NCBI GenBank assembly: GCA_949825025.1
Contig: OX463781.1
Location: 35,605,537 to 35,669,536 of the forward strand
From: Siphlonurus alternatus
Taxonomy: Eukaryota > Arthropoda > Insecta > Ephemeroptera > Siphlonuridae
DNA length: 64,000 bases
Reading direction: 5' to 3'
Shown here: in pieces, positions 24,133 through 34,063 of the stretch
Layout: the number at the start of each line of letters is the position of its first letter
Position numbering within the stretch: position 1 is the first letter of the stretch
Made by a program: the position numbers and the translations under genes
Notes under the pieces: generated by a model
Databases searched by the model: none
Told to the model about the DNA's origin: nothing
The model's input: only the letters and a program-made list of their open reading frames with translations

Positions 24133-25718
24133 ATGCTCATATTTGAAACTAAACATCCCAAAACAATAAGTTTCTATTTTCAAAATTGAAAATTTAAGAA
24201 TTTTTTTAAGACTTAATTAAAAACTTCCTTCTTTCTTGGCATCAAAACATGACGTAGAAATTCCTATCAGACGAATTTCTCACGAAATAAATTGATATTT
24301 TCGATCGTCGCTTTCAAAGTACACCAATATACGGAATAAATTGCTAGTGATAATACCTAGGGTAGAAAATCTTGCTGATTTTGATTGTGTTACTGAAAAA
24401 TATAGGCGACTCCTCTTCAATTTAACTTTCAAACAGCTGATTGTTGTGTTGTGTTTTAAGTCACGGTTTTCAGACCTTCACTTTCGCTGCATACTTTGAT
24501 CCTTATTCCAATAATCCCTTAGACTTTAGAGTGTCCAATTTTGAGTTCAAAACCTGTAACTTAATTGCTTCAAACTTGTTGTTAATACATCACTTATTAA
24601 ATAATATATTAAATGAATGAAAATTTATGTTGTAAGAGAATTAGGGAATTCCCCATTGAGATACAAATTTCAAATATTTGAATATTTGTTGCCCCCCCCC
24701 CCTCAAACAAACATTAAATTTTTGGATGTATTTATTATTGATTGGGATAAGGCCTTTTTACAGTTTTATTTCCTTTTTTAAAAACGTATTTGGTAATAGT
24801 TTTCCACATGTTTATTCTTTATTGTTTATTTGATTAACACTTGAGACTGTAGATCGAGAGCCAATCTCTCTTCATTTCCTTGCTGTGACCTAACTTCAAT
24901 CCTGATGTTACATTTTTTTTTAAAATTTAAGGTTGATTCAATTAATAAGTTAATGTCTCAGTTAAGTACTTAAGTTTATCAATTAATTAATGAATTAATA
25001 TCAATAATTTTGAATACCATGCACCTCCTCATTTACTCATTTTATATCATACTATAAACACAATCAAATCTCAATTAAATTAAATACATTTTTACACCTC
25101 AGGACAGCACAAAATACAAAATTTATCTATAACAATAATAACTAAATTCCATTACTGATAAGCAAAAACCAACTATGAAACTTTAAAATGAAGAAAAGTA
25201 GGTATGTTTGAAAGTAACACTCTCTTATGTACTTTAAAACCAACTTTGAAACTTTAAAATCAATCATTAAATCTTTTATATATTATATATTCTCAAACAA
25301 AACTATCGAGAGATGTCATTAAAAACTGAAAATGGCAAACATGAGGAGGATAGGAACCAGCTACTAGCTCAGCATTTTTAACATGCCCTTGGGCCGCAAC
25401 GCGAAGTGGCGTGCTGTAAGCTTCATTCACAAATATTGCACAGGCAAAAGAAAGGCTTCAGACTTTTAACTTTACCCAAGTCTTCCCTACAGCGCAGTGT
25501 GCTAGCCAACAACCTCATCTACATTACAAGCTTGCATTCAATCAAGGCATCATCCCATCCTTAGAGAAAAGCTAAACTTTGTTTAATTAAAAAATATTAT
25601 TCAGATAAGATATGTGATCAATTTCTCAATGCTCCATACTACAAAAACTTTAAAAAAAAATAATAAAAAAAAGGTACATTACAACATCCAAAAAGGGCCT
25701 GGAATCAAAATTTCATTT

Positions 25719-25756
<38 letters not shown>

Positions 25757-28700
25757 ATTTATGTATGTAATAATAGTAATTAAGGAAATATATAAGTTGT
25801 GGTAGCTCTAAACAATGCTGGGTGTTGTGTATAACATTAATAAGACCAGTTAGAAACCAGTAAAACTTACTCATCAAATGTAGCAAAAGTGCTGGCAATA
25901 GGGACATTGGTGATTTCAAGTGGTTTTCTTTTCTTGTCAAATACCACTTTTGACTTTGTGATAGGGTCATATTGTACTTCTGGTAGAGTAACTGAAACAA
26001 AAACCAGAAATTATGACATACAAAAAAAAGTATGCAGATTGAAAGCATTGTACACCCGTACCTTTAAAAAAAAAAAACGTTTGCAACCTTGTTAATCACC
26101 ATGACTCATGTTATTCTTACGGGAAATGATCAGTGGTGAAAGTAAGCCGGTGCGTGCTAGTGCGCCGCACTGGTAAGACATTTGACGCCAGTGCGGCGCA
26201 CTGCTAAGACACTGATCGAAATTTACTAAAAAAAAATCAATAGTTTTTAAACTTTTTAATGAAAAAAAAAAAAATTGCAAGTGTGAACAAATCACATTAT
26301 AATCATGCTCAATGCATGACAGTTCTTGTGCTTTGATTTTATTTATCTCACGAAATTTTAACTTGCACAAAGTCAAAATTTTGTACTAAAAAAATAATTT
26401 ATACTCGCGCTATTTACTTTTATTTATTTTTTCATTGCGTAAAAAATAATAATTAATTAATAATTTGTAATATGAAATTCTTGCGTTGTAAATAAATAGT
26501 AAGTGCTGGAGTAAAACATTTTATTATAAAAGACTACGATAAAAAAGTTAATTTTAATATTTTTCTCATAAACGCTTTTTTTATGGTGAGCCTGAGAACA
26601 GATTGATTTATTATATTATTTTTTAAATTAAAGAAATATTTTTTATACATATTTTTTTAATACCTTTATGTTAACGGTTTAATGGGTTTGTTATTTTATC
26701 TTCAATTTTACATAAAGTGATAATCATTAGCACTTTTTTAAAATTGTTAACCTTTCACCTTTTTGGAATTTTTTGTTCGACTAAATTTTTGAGATATTTA
26801 AAACAATAATTTAATTATTTAAAAAAATGTAATATTTATTAAATTATAAAACATTCTAAATTGTGAAACATATATTTTTATTGTATTGACACTGCTGCTA
26901 TAAGACATATACAATGAACATCGAAGTGCTTGTTTGTGATTTTCTTTCATATTAAAAATTATATTTAAATTTTCATTAGCCAGCACAGGAAATATTTTTG
27001 AATGTATTTTTATATATCAATTTAATGTGATCCTGCATTTTTTTTTACTCGGTTAAAAGTTTGAATAAGTATTTAATTTTATACTTATTTTGTGGGTATA
27101 AGGATCCCATAAGGATTTTCAATATTTTTTTCCCGGGAAACGGCTCCGTGAAAAATATTTTATTTGTAAATCAAAAATCCATTAAAGAATTCATCACAAA
27201 TTACGTAGGTATTTTTTAATTGGTACCATAGATCAAATGAAGTTTGAGTAAAACGCTGTTTTCTCCCGAAACACCAACGTTGGGAATTTGTTTGGTTTAT
27301 TTCTCAATAGAGGGTAGAGGGCACTTTAAAATATTTAAAAAAAAATAAATTCTTAAAAAAAATAATCACTCACTCAACTTTAAATATTATAAATAAATTT
27401 TAGTGCAACTTTTCAATAAAAAAAAAATAAGCCACACCCCTTTTCCCAAAAAAAATCGAGCCTCCGGCGGGGGTTTGGGCCCTTCAGGCCGCTATCTGAA
27501 GCGCACTGGTAAGAAATTGAAACTACTTTCACCACTGGAAATGATGATTAACAAGCGCACAAAGGTAAATTTTCCGAGACGACAAGTATACATTTTGGAA
27601 CACCACGAACATTACCACTGCACTGCATGTTAGCATTGACATACAGCTGGATGGTGAACTTAATGTTTGGATAAGATGGATAGTGTAAATACAACTTTGC
27701 TCCAACAAATCTGACAACAGTGCTGTCCCAAGGGGTACATAAAAGGTAGGAGGAGAATTGATTGAGACTTGTGTAGATGAAAGCAGGAAAATAGTATGTG
27801 TAGAAAATTTGTATCACTGCCAGCTTTTTTATTATTATTTCTCACCAGTTCTGAGGGCTGCTACGAGAGCTGCAACACAAGCATCTAGGACGCTGCCATC
27901 ATAATCAAGACAGATCATGTCACAGTAGAGCACCCACGCGAGCTTGTCTGTTGCCACACATAACTGCTTACAGTCGACACACCCTGAGTTGGCGAGCACC
28001 TCTGCCATGAACTGGTTGCACACCTGAGCCTGCTCTCCTGGAGGACCGCTCTTGAACTGCGGTGAGCAAAGTGGTGGTAGCTCAACGTTCGGCACAATAA
28101 AACCTTTGTCAGGCTCCTCTGCTTCAGGAGTTGTTAGTTCCTACCAGAAAATAAGGAAATATAAGACTCTAAATAAGTGTACAATCAAATGTTGAAAGAA
28201 ATATTAACACTCTTCAATCTAGTTACATACTATCATTGCAAAATTACATGGTACAAGAATTTAATAACAAAAAAATATTTAAATTTATAATATATTATTC
28301 TTTTATGCTGGTATGAAAGAAGGCTGCAGGGAGAAAATTATTAAATGCACCCAAAGTTGAAGCCTACCCTATAATAAATTGTAAAGAAAAAGAGAATGCC
28401 TTACTGCTTTGATGCCACAAATAACAACTGTATTCCCAATCTTCACCAGGGCAGATCCATCAGCAGTACTTATGGATGAAACGTTGACAGCTGTGGGCCT
28501 AACTTCTGTTAGGCTTCTTCCATCTGGTCTTATCTGGCGAGCCTAAAATGTACATAATACAATTAAATGCATTATACTGGAAACGGCAGTGGCAACCAGA
28601 GCTAGTACCTAAGTACTCTAGTGGCAACCAGAAAAGTAAGAAGACGGTGGCAGACCTTGCAATGTCTCGAATCTAGCTGCCTGCTCTACTGAACTATATA

Positions 28701-30388
28701 TTATATAAATGTATAAAGCTAGATCAAATTAAAGCTTCTCTTTCTTCTAGAGTGGGGTGCATGGGGAAGGGATCTGCCATTTGCCTATGAGAAGTCATAC
28801 TTTTATCACCATAACTTGACTGCTGAACTTGAAAAGTAAATTCATAGCTGCCTGTAAGACCAAGGAAAATGACAGGTCTTTATAATGATTCATATAATCA
28901 GATGAAGAATGGGCCCTATATAGTTATAAGCTTAAAAAAATAAAGACAGCTCTGGTTGTCTCTATTACAGCAGTGCATACAAAGTTACTGTGGTTTTAAA
29001 AAGTGGGACAGAGCATTTGCAGCAACATGTATACAAAGTCCTACTTATTTTGAACATAAGACTACAGTAACTGGTATAATCAAACATGAAGCAATATGTA
29101 CGTGAAGCATATCTTGCACTAATTAAGATTTTTTGTTAAGGCTTATTTTAGTTATAGTAAGTTATCGGACTTATCGGACATAACTTACTATAATTTGAGT
29201 CGAACTTGATTCTAGCTTTTTACATTAAATTTTTACTTTGGCAACAGACGTGATCCCTACAAAATTGCAGGCTGTGGAAATAATTTAATTATTACATCAC
29301 ATTTAGTACAGTAAAACTATTAAAAATAAAACCACACCAGATACTGTGTACCAGTACAATAATCAATTACTGTTTGCATTATATAAATACTTGTATACAT
29401 GTACACTGTAAATATCTACCAATCAAAGCAGGGATGTATTATAAATTATACCGTGTTGGGGGAAAGTATATATCATAAGCAAAGGAGGTTTGTTGAAAAT
29501 CTCCCCAATATAAGTTGGGATATGTGTCGGACTTTTAATCTATAGCTGGATTGTCTCCAAAGCTTATTGGGTTCTTAATTGCTGCAGACTGCCTACCAGT
29601 GAGCGTTCCTGAGTGCTCTTGCATGCCCGCTGAGGCTGTGTGGAACGCATAAATTTGAGAATGTATTGGAGAAGTACTTAATATAGTCCAGCAAGCGAGA
29701 GTTGGACCACGGAAATGACGTAATTTCAGTAGTTTTTGCTTCCGGTTGCTATGGTATAACCCGCAATCGGAAGTTCCCGTACGTCATTTCCGGCAATTTT
29801 CATGGTCCAACTCTCGCTTGCTGGACTATATTAAGTTCACTTTATGCCGATTGCCTTGCTTATGGTTAATTGTTGTTATATTGTGATGTTGTGTTGTTGT
29901 CCCATTTTCACTTCCAGATATAAATACCGGGGCAGCACCTGCTAAAATGAAACCACAGACGCCGGCCTACTTTCCAATATCCTATACTGTATGCAATGTA
30001 TGATACACTCGTCGCCTTGGAGAATTTCCCACTTGCGGCCTTGTCAATCACCATGCTTCAAGAATAAGAATCATAAGAATAACACACGGCTTGGTGATTA
30101 ATAAGGCTGCAAGTCTGAAATTTTCCAAGGCGACGACTGTACAAGGATATCATACGTGTATGCATACGTATACATGCATGGACAGTGGATAGTTTCTATT
30201 TTTCCCTACCCAATTCTTATGGCAAAACCATTCCTGAATGACCCCCTCCCTATTCCTTGACTGTAGGATACTTACAAGGAAATCTCGCATGTATTTCATG
30301 GGATGGATAGCTCTAAAAAACACAAGAAAAAATATCATAACAATCCATTAATAACGAAATTGGTTGCTTACTTGATATGAGTCGACAT
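22352..30388 (-). CDS. EXOSC8: Exosome complex component RRP43 (EXOSC8)
   Basis: Seven coding exons on the minus strand: 30372-30388, 30276-30312, 28405-28542, 27846-28140, 25871-25991, 23175-23278 and 22352-22461. Phases agree and give 273 aa, against 276 in human. The protein starts [18 protein letters not shown], then [15 protein letters not shown], then [30 protein letters not shown] with [44 protein letters not shown] and [10 protein letters not shown]. It ends in a lysine/arginine-containing helix. This is an RNase PH-fold ring subunit without catalytic residues that pairs with RRP46. The first exon holds only 17 coding bases and the first intron is 59 bp. The start was chosen because this tiny exon restores both frame and alignment to the family N-terminus. 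The gene lies tail-to-tail with SPT20. Confidence 0.93.
22531..22886. mobile_element. Foldback MITE in EXOSC8 intron 6
   Basis: The arms start ACTCATTTTATATCATATTA and pair over about 170 bp each, including TGGTCAGTTTTGAGGAGG and its complement. The loop is at about 22690-22720. A third arm, nearly identical to the left one, lies at 25035-25128. Confidence 0.88.
24036..24130. repeat. (TA)n microsatellite in EXOSC8 intron 5
   Basis: About 90 bp of TA repeats broken once by 'cagta'. No coding content. Confidence 0.9.
25035..25128. repeat. Solitary third arm of the 22.5 kb foldback
   Basis: The sequence from ACTCATTTTATATCATACTA to 'cctcaggacagcacaaaat' matches the left arm at 22531-22620 in the same orientation. 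The adjoining 'atgcacctcctcattt' is the inverse of 'gaggaggtgcatgg' near 22890, so the similarity continues beyond the foldback itself. Confidence 0.75.
26131..27537. mobile_element. 1.4 kb hAT-like element inserted in an older MITE
   Basis: The ends are CAGTGGTGAAAGTA and TACTTTCACCACTG, perfect 14-bp inverted repeats, flanked by an exact 8-bp duplication GAAATGAT at 26123-26130 and 27538-27545. Both features indicate hAT-type transposition. The flanks on either side are halves of one GTCGCC-family MITE (about 26050-26130 and 27538-27600). Near each end is a GC-rich 'agtgcgccgcactgg' palindrome. No transposase frame is visible. A piece of the 0.6-2.2 kb element family sits inside at about 27095-27390. 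Confidence 0.85.
27095..27390. repeat. One-armed relative of the 0.6-2.2 kb element
   Basis: Sequence such as 'cataaggattttcaatattt', 'aaaatccattaaagaattcatc', 'tattttttaattggtaccatag' and 'gaaacaccaacgttggga' matches the right half of the element at 586-2172 in order. The left half is absent. Confidence 0.7.
29682..29830. mobile_element. 149-bp hairpin MITE with TTAA flanks
   Basis: TATAGTCCAGCAAGCGAGAG and its complement bound a 149-bp unit flanked by TTAA on both sides. TTAA is the target of piggyBac-type elements. It is in EXOSC8 intron 2. Confidence 0.75.
30003..30141. mobile_element. GTCGCC-family hairpin MITE
   Basis: CTCGTCGCCTTGGAGAATTT pairs with AAATTTTCCAAGGCGACGAC. Internal arms carry 'gcggccttgtcaatcaccatg' and its inverse. 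TA lies at both outer ends. Confidence 0.8.
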
Positions 30389-30569
30389 AATTGCTTCAAT
30401 AAAATCAATCAATCAATCTTGTAAATAAAATTAACTTTGCCAATCGGAATGCACGTGTAAATTGATCAATATTTGAATTTGGCTGTAAACTGTAAACACG
30501 GTTAACTTAACCGAACCGGACCGAACTTAACACGGTTAACAGCTGATAAGCGCATCTGTTAATTACGCT

Positions 30570-30812
30570 CAAGGATTTTGTATGTATGGATAGGTTATCT
30601 CTATACCAATAGCATTAGAGCTACTGAGGCAAATCTCCAACGTAAGATGGCGACCGAGCGCAACCATCTGCATTGTAAATTGTATTAAAGTTCCCCAACC
30701 TAAGATGGCGAACATCCCATTGGTTACTGTTGTAACCGCCACCCACTTCCTCCTCACGACTGTGCCTCACCGACGGCAGTACCATCGCCTATCCATACAT
30801 ACAAAATCCTTG
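30570..30812. mobile_element. 243-bp hAT-like MITE 180 bp upstream of the EXOSC8 start
   Basis: CAAGGATTTTGTATGTATGG and its exact complement bound 243 bp, with the 8-bp duplication ATTACGCT at 30562-30569 and 30813-30820. The GC-richer interior holds two 'aagatggcg' motifs (near 30646 and 30702), resembling the core of YY1-type sites, on the strand opposite to EXOSC8. It may lie in the EXOSC8 promoter. Confidence 0.85.
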
Positions 30813-31110
30813 ATTACGCTCGGCTTCTCCGGCTTCTCTCAATCGGCAGGTCGACACGAAACTTTTAAACTGCATAATTAATTAATTAAAATTTTAGCAT
30901 ATCGAGTCTATAAAATTGAATTTATACTAATTAAACTTGTAACTTGTTCTCTGTTTATACTATTTATATCTCATTATAATATAAATAGCCATGCATACAT
31001 TTTCTTTTTTTAAATTAATTAAAAACAAGGATCTCCATGATTAAAAATATAAAAAAATAAATATAATTATATTAAGTGTGTGAACCCTATATAGTATAGA
31101 GGGTACTGGC

Positions 31111-31161
<51 letters not shown>

Positions 31162-31445
31162 GAATTGAAGTTAACCTCCCGGCTCTTCGTAGACCCTACT
31201 TTTGTGGGTCCCTTCCAAACCGGGGCGACCGGGTATAAGCAATCCATCCCAGCATTCGTATGGTTGTGACTGAGGAAACCATGGAAACCTCAGTCAATAT
31301 ATAGTCGGCAATTGATGGAGGATGCACAGGTGGGAGTTCTTTAGCAACCGCCACTTGTGAAAATTTTGGCGGTGCATGACTGGGATCGAACTCACGACCA
31401 TCCGATTACGAATTGGAGCTATTTGGGCACATACCATTGCATCAA
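31111..31445 (-). mobile_element. tRNA-derived SINE with (TA)n tail
   Basis: Read on the minus strand, the unit begins with a tRNA-like head. 'AATTCGTAATCGGATGG' looks like an anticodon arm with loop TTCGTAA, as in a threonine tRNA, and 'GAGTTCGATCCCAGTC' is a good B box / T arm (31380-31391). The A-box side is worn. A unique body of about 200 bp follows and ends in (TA)n at 31111-31155, the usual simple-repeat tail of a SINE. It is not a functional tRNA because the acceptor stem and D arm are missing. Confidence 0.65.
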
Positions 31446-31550
31446 AAATTTAAAAGATATATAATATATAGAGGTTTTTCATGCGCAGTTTGTGAATAAA
31501 GACATACATGCAAGTTCGATCGATACTTAAGGGTAATTAAGGTAACGCCA

Positions 31551-31670
31551 CCAATCACTACGTTTACATGACGGTGTTTAATACGGATTCGTTGACTACG
31601 GATAATGTTATTCTTATGAGGCGTCGTCAACGGATACGCATTAAACATCGTCATGTAAACGTAGTGATTA
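31551..31670. mobile_element. Hairpin MITE inside an 'aaggtaacgccaccaat' remnant
   Basis: AATCACTACGTTTACATGAC at the left pairs with GTCATGTAAACGTAGTGATT at the right, about 118 bp in all. The left flank 'taaggtaacgccacc' is the terminus of the MITE family best seen at 20826-21178, which suggests insertion into such an element. Confidence 0.75.
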
Positions 31671-31923
31671 ATGTCAAATTTGTAAAATATGTTAATTAAC
31701 TGTATTTTACAATAATATTATTTCATTAGCACAGGCTATATATTTATATTTAATAATAATTATATTATAGAGAACAATTTAAATTTAATCCCATTAAAAA
31801 CAAAATAATAATGCACCAGACTTAAAAAATTGAGGATTTATAAAATATACAAGTAAATCTTGAATTAAAAGATGAAGTCAGTTACACTGGTTTGCGAGCC
31901 CCCAAAGAAATTGTGTAAATCTA

Positions 31924-32002
31924 CCTTAACACGAAACATTGATTGTAGTAGTCCCATTTGATTAACATGTAAACCTTAGCAACCTCATAATAATTCTGCT
32001 TT

Positions 32003-32033
<31 letters not shown>

Positions 32034-33389
32034 TTTTTTTTTAGACAGTCCTTGGCACCAAAAATATATAGAATATATAGAAAAAAATTCAAAACAATCA
32101 GATGATCCAATTTTTTTAAATTAATTTCGCAATTTAGGTCTCCATGGGAAAGCCCTATACTGAAAATTTAATAAAAAAATTAATCTAAAAAAATCGGATC
32201 GTCCGATTGTTTTGAAATTTTTTCCACATTTTTTTGGTGCTAAAGACTGTCTCTCAAAAAAAAAAAAAAAAAAAAAAAAAATCAGAATTATTATGAGGAT
32301 GCGAAGGTTTACATGTTATCTTACCCTTAAGGGTAAGATAACAAGAAACATTCGATTGTTGGTAGCCCCATTTGATTAACATGTAAACCTTAGCAACCTC
32401 ATAATGATTCTGAATTTTTTTTGAGAGTATTCTTGGCACCAAAAAAATATGAAAAAAATTTCAAAACAATCGGACGATCCAATTTTTTAAAATTAATTTC
32501 TTAGTTTAGGTCTCCATGGGAAAGCCCTATGCTTAAATTTTAAACAATTCATTTAAAAAAATTGGATCGTCCGATTGTTTTGAAATTTTTTCCATATTTT
32601 TTTTGTGCCAAGAAATGTCTCTCAAAAAAAATTAAGAATCATTATGAGGTTGCTAAGGTTTACATGTTAATCAAACGGGACTACAACAATCGATTGTTCG
32701 TGTTATCTTACCCTTAAGGATATATATTTTTTTTTTAGTACTGGACTACAGAGAATAAAAAATGTAAAAAATCCATTAACATGTTAGAAATCTCCCTTTT
32801 ATTGTCTATTATAAAACATTTACAAATTATTTTATTATGACCATACCAAAAGCCTATAAATAATAATTTATTTCTGTACCGAAATAAGATGAAGAAGAGA
32901 CGAGAATGCTCTGAGGCTTTGAGGATAATAAATAAGTATTCAGGAATACTTAAGTAGAAAAATTAAGGCACTTTTTCGTCATCATCTTTTTGCTTAGTTG
33001 TTTAAGGGTAAGATAACACGAAACATTGATTGTTGTAGTCCCATTTGATTAACATGTAAACCTTAGCAACCTCATAATAATTCTGAATTATTTTTGAGAC
33101 AGCTCTTAGCACCAAAAAAATGTGGAAAAAATTTCAAAACAATCAGATGATCCATTTTTTTAATTGCATTTTTTAAATTTTCAGTATAGGGCTTTCCCAT
33201 GGAGACCTAAATTAAGAAATTGATTTAAAAAAATCGGATCGTCCGATTGTTTTAAAAATATGTCTACATTTTTTTGGTGCTAAGAACTGTCACTAAAAAA
33301 AAAATCAGAATTATTATGAGGTTGCTAAGGTTTACAAATTAATCAAATGGGACTACAACAATCGATGTTTCGTGTTATCTTACCCTTAA
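31924..33389. repeat. Cluster of three copies of one foldback MITE
   Basis: Copies at about 31924-32329, 32330-32716 and 33002-33389 have termini AAGGGTAAGATAACACGAAA and arms with 'gtcccatttgattaacatgt' and 'accttagcaacctcataat'. The first two abut tail to head, forming the palindrome CTTACCCTTAAGGGTAAG at the junction. The first has lost part of its right arm. 'aatcggacgatcc' and its inverse lie around each centre. It fills much of the EXOSC8-cyclin A spacer. Confidence 0.85.
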
Positions 33390-34063
33390 GGACACAAATA
33401 ATATTTTGAAATATTTACTGTAAATAATTCAAACTGTTCAAAGGGGTTAGAAATGAGCTGTGTGATTAAAACTGTCAAAATTAGTAACTGTTAAGTACTA
33501 TTTACATTGTAATGGAAAAAAAATGTTGATAATTGCATATACATAAGAAATTAGCACATTAATATAAATCTTAACAATGTCATTATCACTACATTATTAT
33601 AATACACCATCTGCAGTCCATCATTAAAACCCTGTAAATTTTAGAAAAGACGTTACAAAATCTTACAAACAAGTAATTAACAAAGTATACATTATATTTT
33701 AAATCAATACATTAGGTGTATAAAAGTTATCTTTAAATTACAAAAAGAAAAAAGGGTGATAAAAATATCAATATTATACAATTACAAAAAAAGAAGACAT
33801 AAATTATCAGTAGTGCATGTTTCAATGTTACAGTAATAATCCATTTCATCATTTATGCAATTGCAATGTACCCTACTAATTTACAATCATACAGGAATTA
33901 AATTGAAGAAAATATCCAAAATAAACACTATCACAGGAATCAGATAATAAATTGATCAGAAACACACACTCACACAAGAAAACTGATAAAACATGACAAA
34001 CATTGATTGCAGATAGTACTAATATGTTAGTACTTTCAGTCAAAAGGTGGAGGAGGGGGAGAT
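33390..34063. other. Spacer 3' of cyclin A
   Basis: AT-rich and without exons. It probably contains the cyclin A 3' untranslated region. No canonical AATAAA was found on the minus strand in the first 300 bases after the stop codon. Confidence 0.45.

Noticed and set aside
31380..31450. Possible functional tRNA gene
   Set aside because: The T-arm/B-box and anticodon-like arm exist, but the acceptor stem and D arm are lost, and a SINE body follows.
31924..33389. Regularly spaced repeats that might suggest a CRISPR-like array
   Set aside because: The repeats are three ~390-bp foldback elements in a eukaryotic genome, without short spacers.
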